Source: Sepiola atlantica (lineage: Eukaryota; Mollusca; Cephalopoda; Sepiida; Sepiolidae). Taken from it: DNA of 64,000 nt. This document shows, piece after piece, positions 1 to 10,319 of this stretch. The stretch lies in contig OY744525.1 in assembly GCA_963556195.1 (NCBI GenBank), positions 50,323,648-50,387,647 on the forward strand, written 5' to 3'. Under the pieces are notes generated by a model. The model worked only from the letters and a program-made list of their open reading frames with translations. It was not told the origin of the DNA and ran no database searches. A program made the translations under genes and the position numbers. Position 1 is the first letter of the stretch. Each line of letters starts with the position of its first letter.

Positions 1-300
1 GAGTATGTGACACAAGGTCGGAAAGTGGGATTTGAAAAGCCAGCGCCCGAGAACGTGAGCGCTTTAGCCATTAAAAATTGCCTGGACAGCCCCGTCGGCA
101 TTCCCCGGTAGGGGCGCCTCAGGCAGTAAGCTATCAACTTACTCCTCCCCAAAGAGGAGAGGCAAAGCCTGGGAGGGTGGACCTCCTAGAACTGCACAGG
201 ACAGACCCATAGACCGGCGGAATCATGCCCCGAAGGCCAAGACAACACCGGTCTATAGAGTGTAGTATCCATCGGAACAGATACCACACGTGGACACTCA
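1..300 (-). repeat. U2-snRNA-headed SINE-like repeat, copy 1 (truncated)
   Basis: This is the first of three copies of one repeat (others at 8217-8590 and 17428-17781). They share a body of about 330 bp, recognisable by GGGAGGGTGGACCTCCTAGA and CCCCGAAGGCCAA. On the minus strand copies 2 and 3 begin with the 5' end of U2 spliceosomal RNA. Here only part of that head remains: GGAACAGATACCACAC near 273-288, after which the sequence diverges. The window edge cuts the other end, so length and orientation rest on the other copies. Confidence 0.75.
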
Positions 301-504
301 CATGATAGGAGTGTCATCTGTTTGAGTCTTTGCAACCATGGTATTTATTATAGATGGTTGCTTCCATTAGTTCTTCAATAGGGGTGATATTTACCCCACA
401 ACAGTTAGTCCCTTGCTTATTTTTATTTTTAGATAATTATCTACAACTATTTCATATTAGCAGTAGTCTTGATTGTTTAAATGAATTGTATCAAATTCAT
501 TATT

Positions 505-625
505 GTATTGCCAATAACACGATACAACAATAAAATTTAAAAAATGAAAATTAGCTAGTCAGAACCAAAATTTGATTTTGCAGCTTAAATGCTATTTGGG
601 TTTGCTTTGAAAATCCGACAAGATA
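505..625. repeat. interspersed repeat, family R1, copy 1
   Basis: A stretch of about 110 bp with the marker GCTAGTCAGAA recurs at 43905-44020 and 60015-60130, in the same orientation. All copies continue into CAGCTTAAA and then an AAAATCC segment. No reading frame or terminal structure is visible. At 44 kb the repeat lies just upstream of a tRNA-like segment, so it may be part of a SINE or a LINE tail. Confidence 0.55.
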
Positions 626-754
626 AATTCATGTTAGATGTGATTAAATCCATTCCAACAAGAAAGGCTGTCAATATCATCTTACATATGCTAAGGTTAA
701 TTATTTACAAGTTCACCGTATTTTCGCCACATACACATATTGAGCAGACATCAA

Positions 755-1060
755 ATCGAATCAAATTTATTTAGGAAGAAAATAGCAAAGTGCAACAAGC
801 CATGTAAAGAGATAGGTGGAAGATGTTTAAATCCACATACAGTCTGGCTATTTGTCCAAGGCCGCTTTAAACCTGGATATGGTAGTCATCGTCACAACCT
901 CCTCTGGTAGAGTGTTCCACAGAGAATGTTGTATTTCTTCTATTCATAGAAAAGCAACCGTAGTACATCATTTACAGGTGCCCGCAGAAACTGCGACTTG
1001 AAGCTGGGATGAGAAAGTAATCAAAAGGTAGATTTAAATTGCAGTTGATGATGTATGCCA
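755..1060 (-). mobile_element. CR1/Jockey-type LINE 3' fragment
   Basis: Read on the minus strand this matches the end of a LINE reverse-transcriptase ORF and its 3' UTR. Parallel copies lie at 1850-2010 and 28600-28850. The shared 3' UTR marker is ATAGCAAAGTGC followed by AAGCCATGTAAA. The best translated copy is at 1850-2010. Dead fragment. Confidence 0.6.
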
Positions 1061-1104
1061 GAATCAAGCCTCTCTGTTGCATCCTCTGTTGCGCAAAAAT
1101 ACAA

Positions 1105-1200
1105 AAAAATCAATAATAGACAAGCGAAGAAGGCCAGAGAGTACAACGGCCGAAACATTGTGGAAATAACAACAATTAAAATGCGGATAACAGTCCGAAT
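1105..1200 (+). repeat. hammerhead-like terminal repeat, family shared with 22.9 and 44.4 kb (degenerate)
   Basis: The segment GCGAAGA-AGGCC...GGCC-GAAACATTGTG near 1123-1155 has the layout of a PLE-type hammerhead: core, GGCC/GGCC stem II, then GAAAC. The first core bases are changed (GCGAAGA instead of CTGAAGA), so cleavage is unlikely. Downstream, AGTCCGAAT recurs at 44380 (+) and on the minus strand near 22930, showing a dispersed family. Confidence 0.45.
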
Positions 1201-1228
1201 CTTGTAAACAATTGAGGTTTGTCCATAT

Positions 1229-1605
1229 GTGTTGTGGAACTGGAGGTTTTGTGGAACTGGAGGTTTTGTGGAACTGGAGGTTTTGTGGACCTGGAGGTTC
1301 TGTGGAACTGGAGGGTCTGTGGAACTGGAGGTTTTGTGGAACTGGAGGTTTTGTGGAACTGGAGGGTCTGTGGAACTGGAGGGTCTGTGGAACTGGAGGT
1401 TTTGTGGAACTGGAGGTTTTGTGGAACTGGAGGTTTTGTGGAACTGGAGGGTCTGTGGAACTGGAGGTTTTGTGGAACTGGAGGTTTTGTGGAACTGGAG
1501 GTTTTGTGGAACTGGAGGTTTTGTGGAACTGGAGGGTCTGTGGAACTGGAGGTTTTGTGGAACTGGAGGTTTTGTGGAACTGGAGGTTCTGTGGAACTAG
1601 AGGAT
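1229..1605. repeat. 17-bp minisatellite, about 22 units
   Basis: The tandem unit is CTGGAGGTTTTGTGGAA with two main variants (GGTTTTGTG and GGGTCTGTG) interspersed. Because 17 is not a multiple of 3 and the unit has no stop in any frame, all three plus frames and one minus frame stay open across the array. The resulting W-, G- and L-rich or S-, T- and P-rich translations repeat every 17 residues. These are artefacts of the array, not genes. Confidence 0.95.
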
Positions 1606-1849
1606 CTATTTCCATTGATATTTATGCATAATTTATTTATTCATACCTGTACAATATATTTTATATTATAATCAACAATACAAATAACCCTCTATAAATA
1701 AACCCTCTATAAATAAATTTCATAAAAGTAACTCCATGGTGCTGAAAGAATTGTTGCTGAGACAGTGCTGAAAAAAATGACATTAGTAAAAGATAGTACA
1801 TGTAGGCAAAAAATAATTTATCTTTATGAATTATATTTTTAAAAAAGCT

Positions 1850-2010
1850 ATAACAGTCTGAATATTTGTCCAAGGCCGCGTTAAACCTGGATAGGGTAGT
1901 CATCATCACAACCTCCTCTGATAGGTTGTTCCACAGAACAGAAACACGGACAGAAAATGCCCCCTTTCTTCTATTGAGCCGAAAGCGACAGTGATACGGG
2001 TGCCGCAGTT
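1850..2010 (-). mobile_element. CR1/Jockey-type LINE reverse-transcriptase C-terminal fragment
   Basis: The minus strand encodes a short open segment ending in FSVRVSVLWNNLSEEVV and SRFNAALDKY. This is the typical C-terminal tail of CR1/Jockey-group LINE reverse transcriptases (F.R....WN.LP..VV......FK..LD). It shares this tail with the fragments at 755-1060 and 28600-28850. No upstream RT motifs are present, so it is a 5'-truncated dead copy. Confidence 0.65.
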
Positions 2011-2094
2011 TAATAATATAAATAAACAAATATATATTGTTCACAAAGCAAGAGATTTGAGTTATCTGTTCACATTCAACTTGAGTTCACCATA

Positions 2095-2225
2095 AGTTCA
2101 TTAGGCAAGTGGTAAAATCGACACCAGGTGATCGTCTGTCGTATGTTCGAATCCTGTATGGATCTTTTTGGCGCTGTGAATTTTCTATGTTTCCATCTCT
2201 GGAGCTATATAGTTTAAATGAATAA
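2095..2225 (+). repeat. tRNA-derived SINE
   Basis: TTAGGCAAGTGGTAAAATCG (2101-2120) fits a Pol III A box, and GTTCGAATCC (2145-2154) fits a B box, with spacing normal for a tRNA head. No cloverleaf acceptor closure or anticodon stem was verified, so it is a SINE head rather than a functional tRNA. Confidence 0.6.
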
Positions 2226-2289
2226 AAATAACATGGACTCGAACTTACCAAGGGGAAGTAAATGTCATAATGAAAATAGTTTTCTTTTT

Positions 2290-3660
2290 TATGAACAATC
2301 TGCTCTTCGCTAAAATCTTTGAATCCTTAATCAATCTAGCGATAGTCCATCACCTCGTTAATGCTAAACTTTTTTCTAACCATCAGTATGGATTTAGGCA
2401 AGCACGATCTACTGCGGATATCCTAATGGTCATCTCTGAACGCATATACCATACACTGGACAAGGCAGGTAGAGCTAGGGCGGTAGCGCTTTATATATCC
2501 AAAGCTTTTGACAAGGTCTGACAGGAAGGTCTTCTCATAAAAATTAATTCATATGGTATTATTGGACAAATATTTAATATAATTAGATCCTTCCTATCCA
2601 AAAGAAAGATCCAGGTTGCCTTGATGGCCGTTCATTGAAATAACATGACATAAATGCAGGTGTACCCCCACGGATCGATTCTCAAACCTTTATTGTTCCT
2701 GCTTTTCATAAATGACCTCCCTGATGACGTTGTATCTGAGATGGGTATATTTGCTGACGACACCACGCTCTACTCTTGTCATGTGGGTAAAACGGATGCA
2801 CACATATCTGAGGCAATGGCTGAATCCTTAGAAAGTGACCTCCAATCTGTAGTGGAATGAAGGCATGAATGGATGGTAACATTTAATGCTGCTAAGACAA
2901 AGCTACTTTCCTTCAACAACTACAAGAAACCATTTCAACAACCGATTGCCATGGCAAATAACACCCTACTTGAGATTTCAATGTTCAAACTCTTCGGCCT
3001 AACAGTTACAGGTAACATGAATTGGAATAAATACACAAGGCTGCTGCAAAATAAGTGGGCTCCATCTACCGAGTTAGAAAACTTCTCACACCTGACAGTA
3101 TCCTATATCTCTACAAAGCCACCATCCGTCTATGCATGGAGTATTGCTGTCACACCTGGGCTGGTGCACCATCCACTAGTCTTTCCCTCTTAGACAAGGT
3201 CCGAAAAAGATTATCTAATCTAATAGGTCCTCCACTATCCACCAAGCTCCAGCCCCTGTGCCATCTCTGCAATGTTGCATCCTTGTGCTTGTTTTACAAG
3301 TACTTCAATGGAATATTCTCCGATGAACTTGCTGCTCTGGTGCCCCTCGATGTAAATACACTCGACCAACCCGACAATCAACTAAATGTCACCCATTCAC
3401 TGTGGAGGTCCCCAGATGCCGGAGAGCCTTCTACTCCAAAATCTTCTTTCTTCGTGCTGCCAGCCTTTAGAACTCCCTCCCTGCTCTATGTTTCCCCGAT
3501 TGTACCGACATGCAGAAATTTAAAACTAATGTGAACAAGCATATCGTTTCACAGATCCCAATTTAGGATGACCCTCCAAACTTTCACCCTAATTGTCGAT
3601 AACCCCTTACGTCTACAGTGACAACTTGCCTTGTTTGGGGGTGAACTAAGTTTTAAAAAA
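2290..3660 (+). pseudogene. CR1/Jockey-type LINE reverse transcriptase, broken
   Basis: Consecutive plus-strand segments read as the RT domain of a non-LTR retrotransposon: QYGFRQARSTADIL, then ALYISKAFDKV, then PHGSILKPLLFLLFINDLP, then the catalytic FADDT (2750-2761), and a tail with ILYLYKATIRLCMEYC and HSLWRSPDAG. Stops interrupt it at about 2519 and 2858, and a frame change occurs near 3040-3055. The catalytic FADD is intact, but PQGS has become PHGS. The N-terminal endonuclease is missing, indicating 5' truncation. A related inverted copy lies at 42195-43760. Confidence 0.85.
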
Positions 3661-3689
3661 CGATAGGTAGGAGTTGTTTGAAGAAGTGA

Positions 3690-4125
3690 GTAATTATGGG
3701 AAAGAGGAGAAAGGATATAAAACTCGAGGAAAGAGACGAGCACGGGTCATCGTTTATTGCTTTTAGCAAAGTAGGAAGATTGATTATAACTGGAAAGAGC
3801 AGGAGGATAAGATTGAGAGAGATAAAAGGAAGAAGAGGATTGAACGAGATAAGTAGAAGAAGATTGAAAGAGAGAAGGGAAAGACTGAGAAAAAGAAGTT
3901 TAAGGGAGAGAAGAAGATGAAGAAGAAGAAGAAGAAGAAGAAGAAGAAGAAGAAGAAGATTGAGAGAGAAGAAGAAGATTGAAAGATAGAAGAATATTTA
4001 GAGAGAGCAAGAAGAAAAAGATTGAGAGCGAGAAAAAGAAAAAGATTAGGAGGGAGAAGAAGAAAAAGAAGAACAAGAAAAGGAAGACTAAAAGATAGGA
4101 GAAGAAGAGTGAAAGAGAGAAGGAG
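3690..4125. repeat. GA-rich low-complexity tract with (AAG)n core
   Basis: A purine-only or nearly purine-only plus strand contains a perfect GAA/AAG run around 3915-3960. Open frames through it are K-, R- and E-rich simple sequence and are not genes. A short relative continues at 4225-4270. The complementary CT-rich tract lies at 5530-6080. Confidence 0.85.
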
Positions 4126-4149
4126 AATATATATATATATATATTATTA

Positions 4150-4240
4150 ATTTTATACGTACATAAAAGTAATTTATGGACACGTGTTTCTGGCTCACAG
4201 CCGTCTGCAGCAATGCTATCTTTGACAAGAAGATTGAAAG
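4150..4240 (-). repeat. degenerate hammerhead element, family of 63.2-63.36 kb
   Basis: On the minus strand, GACGGCTGTGAGCCAGAAA followed by CACGTGTCC matches the hammerhead at 63294-63335: stem II GGCT/AGCC, GAAA, palindromic stem III ACACGTGT. The CTGATGA core has become CTGCAGA, so the ribozyme is probably dead. The flank GTACATAAAAGTAAT is shared with 63.2 kb. Confidence 0.5.
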
Positions 4241-4249
4241 AGAGAAGAA

Positions 4250-4722
4250 GATTGACAGAGAGAAAAGAGATTATATCAATATAAATTATATTCTAAAAGG
4301 AATCGAATTTCAATCACAAAAATTCAAGCTCAATAATTAGCAATAAATAGAGCTTATACATATATATTTTTATTTCAAAAATGTATCATTATATCATTTC
4401 TAATAATCTTTTTAGTTTCAAAATAAATTTAAAAAATTATAAATGTTCCATATGTATCACGAGTACTTCCGAATCTGTGTCGAATAATCTTCAGATGACA
4501 AGAACAATGAATACAAAGTTGGAAAAAAGAAAATATCAAAACAAGAACCACCGATAAAGCTGTGTGTTAAAATGTTAAAAGTCAACAACAAGCCAGTGTT
4601 AGTTACTTTACAAGTTATGTCCCGCGAGAGTGACAAAATTAGTATCCTGGAATAAGTTGTATCCACGCTAAACATTTTCAAATAGTTTTACTAGTTTCGT
4701 ATGTAATGTTATTTATTGTGTG

Positions 4723-4787
<65 letters not shown>

Positions 4788-5463
4788 CTTCAAGTATTTT
4801 TTAAATTAGTTTTGGAATATAATATATTTGTATTGTTAACTAAAATTCGTCTAAATTCAGAGAAGGAGACAGTTGTGTTTTTTAAATGCTGGTAAATTGA
4901 ACTAAAATTTACGAGATGCATAGTGAGTCTACATGAAAGGGTAGTAGTAGTAGTAACACCAATGTAGCTATTAGTTTCTTTTTTATTATTATAGGAGTTG
5001 CATTATTATTATAGGAGTACGAATTTCTATTTACTTTATGAATCACATGATTGCCCTTTTACATCATGTCCCTTTTTTTTAAATGTATTCATCTTTCAAT
5101 GAACTTTAAATAGTTGGCAACAGTAAGACAAAATTCTATAAAAACAAAAAAACACGTAAACATGTGTGCTCTAAAAAATCAATATCCCCCCCCCCCCCGC
5201 TTCCGACGTTAATGATACAATGTATCACCTTTAAGACTATGAAGCATTTTCGTTGTTTTTCTTTTTGAAAAGAGATAAATGTGAAATTTAAAATATGTTT
5301 TTGAAATTGAAACAATGTTTTAAATAATTTGAATTCAGTTTGAACTAATGAGTGCATATAATTTATAGAGCAACACAATTATTTTTCGATCGAATTAGAT
5401 TCTCAAACATTTGTCACTGAAGACAGGTACGTTATTTCACTTTTATTGTAATGTATAGCTATC

Positions 5464-5464
<1 letters not shown>
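4250..5464. other. AT-rich intergenic DNA with no recognisable gene
   Basis: Nothing coding is supported. It holds an (AT)n tract at about 4731-4786 and a C run near 5165-5180. Short open frames lack homology and codon structure. Confidence 0.6.

Positions 5465-5518
<54 letters not shown>
5465..5518. repeat. (AT)n microsatellite
   Basis: A pure AT dinucleotide run merges into a short GT run at 5517-5529. Confidence 0.95.
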
Positions 5519-5529
<11 letters not shown>

Positions 5530-5697
5530 GTAATCTTCTTCTTCTTCACCCCTTTTTGTCTTTCTCCATCATCTTCTCCGTTTTCTTCTTTTACTTCTTT
5601 TTCTTCTTCTTTTCTTTTTCTTCTTCTTCTTGTTCTTGTTCTTTTGTCATACATTTCTTTTAATCATCCTCTTCTTCTGCTTCTTCCTCCGTTTGTT

Positions 5698-5739
<42 letters not shown>

Positions 5740-6080
5740 TTTTTCTTTCGTCCGTTTTTCTCCCCTCCCCACACTGCCTTCGTAGTTTCTTCTTTTTTTT
5801 CTTGTTCTTATTCATGTTCTTTGTGTTCTGTTCTTAATATCTTATCATTTCGTTTTTTTTTATTTCTCCCCCTTCTTCTCTTCCCCTCTTGTTGTTGGTG
5901 TTCTTCTTAATCATATTTTTCATCTACCTTTTTACGTTTTTTTCTTCTTCTTCTTAATCTTCTTCTTTATTTTTCTTCTTCTTCTTCTTCATCATCTTCT
6001 TTTATTTTTACCCGCCTTTTCCATTTTTACTTTTTCTTCATCATCATTTTCTGTTAGTTCTTCTTCTTTTTCTTAGAGAG
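5530..6080. repeat. CT/TTC-rich tract with (ATC)n core
   Basis: A pyrimidine-rich plus strand has many TTC runs and an (ATC)n run at 5698-5740. Open frames are F- and S-rich simple sequence. Its strand composition mirrors the GA tract at 3690-4125. Confidence 0.85.
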
Positions 6081-6082
6081 TG

Positions 6083-6087
<5 letters not shown>

Positions 6088-6158
<71 letters not shown>
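6088..6158. repeat. (AT)n microsatellite
   Basis: A pure AT dinucleotide run of about 70 bp. Confidence 0.95.
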
Positions 6159-6164
<6 letters not shown>

Positions 6165-6312
6165 ATAAATATATGGACTGTATGGAAGCAAAAAAAAGTA
6201 TGTTTTTGGGTTGATATGTTTGATGTTATGTATTTTTATGTATTTGTGTATATAATTTTATATATTTTCAAAGCGTAATTTTATTACCTGTAGTAGTATA
6301 ACTGCGGTAATG

Positions 6313-6359
6313 GTCCTCTGAAGAGAAGAATTATCTTTGAAAACTCATGAGCTAAGGAC
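6313..6359 (+). ncRNA. hammerhead ribozyme motif (CTCTGAAGA family)
   Basis: Stem I is GTCCT (6313-6317) pairing with AGGAC (6355-6359). The core CTGAAGA (6318-6324) fits the permitted CUGANGA. Stem II forms between GAAGA and TCTTT. GAAA follows, then a stem III built on CTCATGAG. H17 is A6354, just before the 3' strand of stem I. Stem I has five Watson-Crick pairs. The family recurs at 60374-60423. Activity is not tested; all conserved positions I could check are present. Confidence 0.65.
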
Positions 6360-6537
6360 TTAAGGATACTTTGCTTGAACTTTGAATTCTAATAAAATTT
6401 GATTGACACCTTATTTTATTACTTCATTTTATATTATAAGATTAATGCTCTATCCAGTATATTGAGCTTCAGTTTTTATCCGGATGTTTCACTAATTATA
6501 AGATATTAGTTGACGCTTATATCTTTTGTTGGATTAC

Positions 6538-6540
<3 letters not shown>

Positions 6541-6600
<60 letters not shown>
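6541..6600. repeat. (AT)n microsatellite abutting a PLE
   Basis: A pure AT run ends exactly where the PLE terminus GAGAAAGGAAGGATGAGGGT begins. Confidence 0.95.
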
Positions 6601-6604
<4 letters not shown>

Positions 6605-7480
6605 AAGGAAGGATGAGGGTAATCCAACGTAATGGGAAATGAAAAAGGAAAAACCAAAAGATGTTTTTTTATATATTCATCAACGTTTCGTCTTTATTTG
6701 TAAGACTTCCTCAGGATGATAACTTTAAGAAAAATGTCATGCAAGTACATGAAAATATTGGGTTGACATGATGGGTTAATGAGAAGATGTAGTAGCCACT
6801 ACTGGGAGCGCAGGACCGAGGTCCGGGCTGAGAGAAGTCGGTGGCAGGGAATGAAATTAATGTGGATGGCTGTGAATGAAAAAGTGGAGGGGTGGGAGTG
6901 TTAGTGAATTTGTCTTAGGGTGGGAGAGAGGTTCTGTGTTTTTGGTGTGTAGGTAGTGTCATAGTTTTAGAAAAGATTTGAAGAAGTGGTGATTTTAAAG
7001 TGGGAGGGGTGGGTGGGTAAGAGTGTGAATGAAGTAGTCGAAAGGGTGAAATGGGTGGGGGGGGGGATTTTATTGTGGTTAGGTGTGAAATTTTTGGAGA
7101 GTAGGAGTATTTGACCAGCTGGCTATGTCAGGAATGTGTGAATATAAGTAAGTTAGAAGGAAAGTGTTGAAATGTGCTGAGAATAGGACAATGAGAGGAA
7201 GGAAAAAAGAAAAAGAAACAGAAAGAGAAAAGTGATATTAATTTTGGTGAGAAATAGGTGAAATGTAGTTTTGTGCAGGCAGTGTTGATGGTTTGAAATT
7301 AAATTGAGGGCAAAAGGGGTTTAAATATCTAAATATGTGTGGGGGTATCTGGATTGTGTTCACACCCACGCACAACCCCCCCCCCACCCCCACCCCCACA
7401 CACACACACATACATTTTCATTCACCACGAATCCAAACCACTTAACCACAAATAACAGCCTCACCATTGAACACAATCTT
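6601..7480 (-). mobile_element. Penelope-like element, 3' UTR and terminal repeat, with inverted junction
   Basis: The left end has the same terminal sequence as the PLEs at 23677 and 60576: AACGTTTCGTCTTTATTTGT ... CTTCCTCAGGATGAT, a degenerate minus-strand hammerhead. The body to about 7362 is the G-rich 3' UTR also seen at 60720-61300. From about 7363 the sequence reverses: 7400-7478 is the inverse complement of the segment present at about 61290-61362. The copy is therefore a fold-back, not a simple truncation. The endonuclease-coding part is absent. Confidence 0.7.
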
Positions 7481-7484
7481 TGAA

Positions 7485-7810
7485 ATGAAATGTTTAAGAA
7501 CTATCCTTGGAGTAACTTTGTAAGAGAGACAAAGAAATGCAGATATCAGAAAAGGCTTAATATTAACAGATCCATCAACAACGTTAATTAAAGTGATTAA
7601 CATGGTTTGAACATGTTTCCCGGCTACCAGACTCCAGCTATGTAAAGAAATCATATCAAAAAGAAAGATCAAGAGGACGACCAGCAAAGAGATGGGCTGA
7701 GCAGATAACGGTTGAGACTGATATTCTGCTCCTGACAGCTGAAAGACTAGTCCAAGACCATGATAAGTAGCAGAATTTTGTTTTAAAGCATGTGGCGAAG
7801 CTTTTTGCAG
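7485..7810 (+). pseudogene. LINE ORF2 C-terminal remnant
   Basis: In scattered plus frames one reads LRTILGVTL, ERQRNADIRK and the tail pattern RGRP-AKRWAEQITVETDIL, typical of the region after the RT domain of RTE-like LINEs (RGRP.KRW.D.I). Several stops and frame changes break it. The minus-strand open frame here is a shadow. Confidence 0.5.
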
Positions 7811-7819
7811 TATGTACAT

Positions 7820-8216
7820 CAGTCAATTAAGTCAACTATTCTTATTTTCATGGTCGTTTTTGACATGTTTGTAACGGTTTGAATGTGAAGGTTGCTCAAA
7901 TTTTTTTCAATCCCGTGTCTTGTTGAATTAGTTGGTGAAATTAAATATCTTCTTAATTGATTTTTGTCTCAAATGTTGTTATTGTTTCTCATGGTTTTTG
8001 CTTTTATGGATTTTAAAAGCTTTTATTCTCGCATATTGTATAAAAGAAATTGGATATCGGAGTTGTCTAAAGAAGTTTTCAATGTAAGTTCTTTGTGTAA
8101 ATATTTGGGGTTGCATAGGCTCAGGGCTCTTAAATAAAACTTATAATCAGACCATTTTTTTTATTTTGGTATCGTAATATGAATAAGATAAATACTCTCA
8201 TTTATATCAGTAGAGT
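7820..8216. other. intergenic DNA, nothing recognised
   Basis: AT-rich sequence with no reading frame or repeat structure that I can place. Confidence 0.5.
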
Positions 8217-8590
8217 AATTTACTCCTCTCCAGGAGTTAGGCACAAGGCCAGTTTTTATCCTACTCCCACAAGTAAGATGTGACCCAAGCTCGGGTCAGA
8301 AAGTGGGGGTTGAAAAGCCAGCACCCGAGAGGTGAGCACTCTGACCATCAAAAATTGCCTGGGCAGCCCCGTCGGCATTCCCCGGTAGGGGCGCCTCAAG
8401 CAGTAAGCAATTAACTTACTCCTCCCCAAAGAGGGGAGGCAAAGCCTGGGAGGGTGGACCTCCTAGAACTGCACAGGACAATCCCATAGATCGGCGTAAA
8501 TCAAGCCCCGAAGGCCAACACAATACCAGTCTATAGGGTGCAGTATCCATCGGAACAGATACTACACTTTGATCTCGACCAAAAGGCCGA
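8217..8590 (-). repeat. U2-snRNA-headed SINE-like repeat, copy 2 (full length)
   Basis: On the minus strand it starts with a U2 snRNA 5'-end match at about 8550-8590: GGCCTTTTGG, then ATCAAAGTGTAGTATCTGTT. It continues with the 330-bp body shared with copies 1 and 3, and ends at ACTCCTCTCCAGGAGT near 8221. Two small changes (ATCTCGACC for ATCTTAGCC) alter the U2 part. U2 snRNA is 180-190 nt in animals, so only the first 45 or so nt are present and the rest is unrelated. The snRNA-headed SINE class (SINEU) is known in other animals; assignment to it is an inference. Confidence 0.75.
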
Positions 8591-9512
8591 ATATTGTTAT
8601 TTCTTATTATACTGAAGCTGGGTTGGGTTTTTTCCCCTATATATTTTAGTCACATAAAATACATGATAAAATATTCCTCGGTTATGGGATTGAGTTATGT
8701 TTGAAAACAATTCCATTTTAATTGTTCTAATTAGCCGTAATTTGCAATTAATTGACCCATCTCTAAGTTTCTGTCTAACACCCTCTTCCTCTCTCGTTGT
8801 ATCTTGTTTGTCGTCCCCACTCTTATTTTATATGCTCTCTCTCACGCATACACACTCTGTGTTTATTAAAAGTCGATAATAAAGAAAGGTAAAAATAAAA
8901 TAATTGGAATACTTCATCATAAACAAAAGGGAATATCACCACAATTCATAATACTATTTAACCCATAGCTGGGAGGGAAAAAGAAAAAAGAGACAAAGCG
9001 CAAGCAAAGGAAGGTATATAGCGAGCAGAAAATGACTAATTTTAGATTTTGTCTTTTTATTCTTTATAATGTAATTGGATTTGCAAACTCACTTTTTTCC
9101 TAATTCAAACAATCTAACCCGAGCGCAATGGATGACCCAACCAGTCACATTTTTTTTCTTGATTCTTATTAATAACTAGCAACGCTACATAACTTTTCCC
9201 AGCTATTAAAAAAAAGGTGAGGAATAAAGATTGATTAAATTGGATTGATCAAATAAAGATTGATCAAAATGGACACAAAAGAAAAGTCTGACAGTGTGAA
9301 ATTCGCTAAAATGGATGCCAGAGAGTAGGGCTAGAACAAACCATTCCTGCAAAAAATAATAAATCAATAAATTTTAAATTTTAAATTTCCTAAAATTATG
9401 TTCTGTATATAGATATTGCTGTTTATGTAAGATTGTTAAGAGAAATAAATAGAATCCCTTTCCTTCAATTGATTATTTTTGTTCTTTCCAGCTTCTCATC
9501 AATCCGGCCTTC
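8591..9512. other. intergenic AT-rich DNA
   Basis: No gene or structured repeat is supported. Short open frames are uninformative. Confidence 0.5.

Positions 9513-9567
<55 letters not shown>
9513..9567. repeat. (AT)n microsatellite abutting a hammerhead element
   Basis: A pure AT run lies immediately before the retrozyme-like element at 9568. Confidence 0.95.
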
Positions 9568-9571
<4 letters not shown>

Positions 9572-9580
9572 TTATTAATA

Positions 9581-9626
9581 CCTATAGATGCTAGCGTTTC
9601 AAGGTTATTGCTCTCATCAGTGCAGG
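9581..9626 (-). ncRNA. type I hammerhead ribozyme motif
   Basis: On the minus strand: stem I CCTGCA pairs with the ATAGG end of TATAGG, with at least one mismatch compared with the sister copies' TGTAGG. The core CTGATGA and GAAA are intact. Stem III is GCTAGC-based and imperfect. H17 is the C complementary to 9587. Known in metazoan retrozymes and PLEs; activity is unproven. Confidence 0.65.
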
Positions 9627-9931
9627 AAAGTAACAATTTCAGATGGTCGGGAGGTGCGAACCCGTTTCACAGAGTCAGCCTAGAATCTGCAAGCAGTCAC
9701 CATATCCACTCGGCCAACGGAAACTGTCACGTAATTAAGGGAAATGAAGATCTATATGTACTTAGAAGCGGGCAGAGATAGAAGACTAGTCGAGAGTGTT
9801 CTACGAACGTATTCGGAACTTTACATTAGAGCATTTTGACAGTCTATTTTTAACATCCCCAAGAGTGCTCAACTTTAATTTCTTAAAGGGGCTTAGTATA
9901 ATATTCATAAATAAATATTAAATTATTAATA

Positions 9932-9977
9932 CCTACAGATGCTAGCGTTTCAAGCTTATTGCTCTCCTGAGTGCAGG
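9932..9977 (-). ncRNA. degenerate hammerhead motif
   Basis: Same position in the second unit. Stem I is complete (CCTGCA / TGTAGG on the minus strand) and GAAA is present, but the core reads CTCAGGA instead of CTGATGA. It is likely inactive. Confidence 0.6.
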
Positions 9978-10046
9978 AAAATAACAATTTCAGATGGTCC
10001 AGAGGCCGGCGCGAACCCGGTTCACAGAGTCAGCCTAGAATCTGCA

Positions 10047-10047
<1 letters not shown>

Positions 10048-10084
<37 letters not shown>
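10048..10084. repeat. (AT)n microsatellite
   Basis: An AT run terminates the second retrozyme-like unit inside its tRNA-like segment. Confidence 0.9.
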
Positions 10085-10087
<3 letters not shown>

Positions 10088-10204
10088 TTTTATTGGAGCC
10101 TTAATCAATTGCTAGTAGAACGTTAGCAAGTCCCAATACAATTTCAAAGAAAAAGATATGAAAAAATAATAAAATTGAAAAGGAAAGAAAATCTAACACA
10201 ATTC

Positions 10205-10319
10205 TGAGGCTCTCAATTTCAAAATAATTCTATTCACATGGTCACTTGCTCTTCGTGTTTCCTGAAAGTTTGTATACACATATGCAGCCAAAATATGTTG
10301 CATGAATAAAAATGTATAC

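Larger units (their letters stand above)
9568..10047 (-). mobile_element. retrozyme-like element, tRNA-headed, tandem with two hammerheads
   Basis: This is about 1.4 tandem copies of a 351-bp unit; the marker GCTAGCGTTTCAAG recurs at about 9590 and 9941. Reading on the minus strand, each unit has a tRNA-like A box (TGGCCGAGTGG, complement of 9706-9716), a B box (GGTTCGCACC), then a type I hammerhead, then a T/A-rich tail with TTTATTTA. The second unit is cut at about 10047 by (AT)n. The same element occurs once at 58569-58920, and a diverged tandem on the plus strand at 26241-26790. Confidence 0.8.

Noticed and set aside
2101..2170. Functional tRNA genes at the A/B-box sites
   Set aside because: Acceptor and anticodon stems could not be closed at any of these sites; they recur with shared non-tRNA tails, so they are SINE heads.
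5451..5910. Open frames rich in Y/I, F and S
   Set aside because: They read through (AT)n and TTC runs; these frames stay open because of the repeats.
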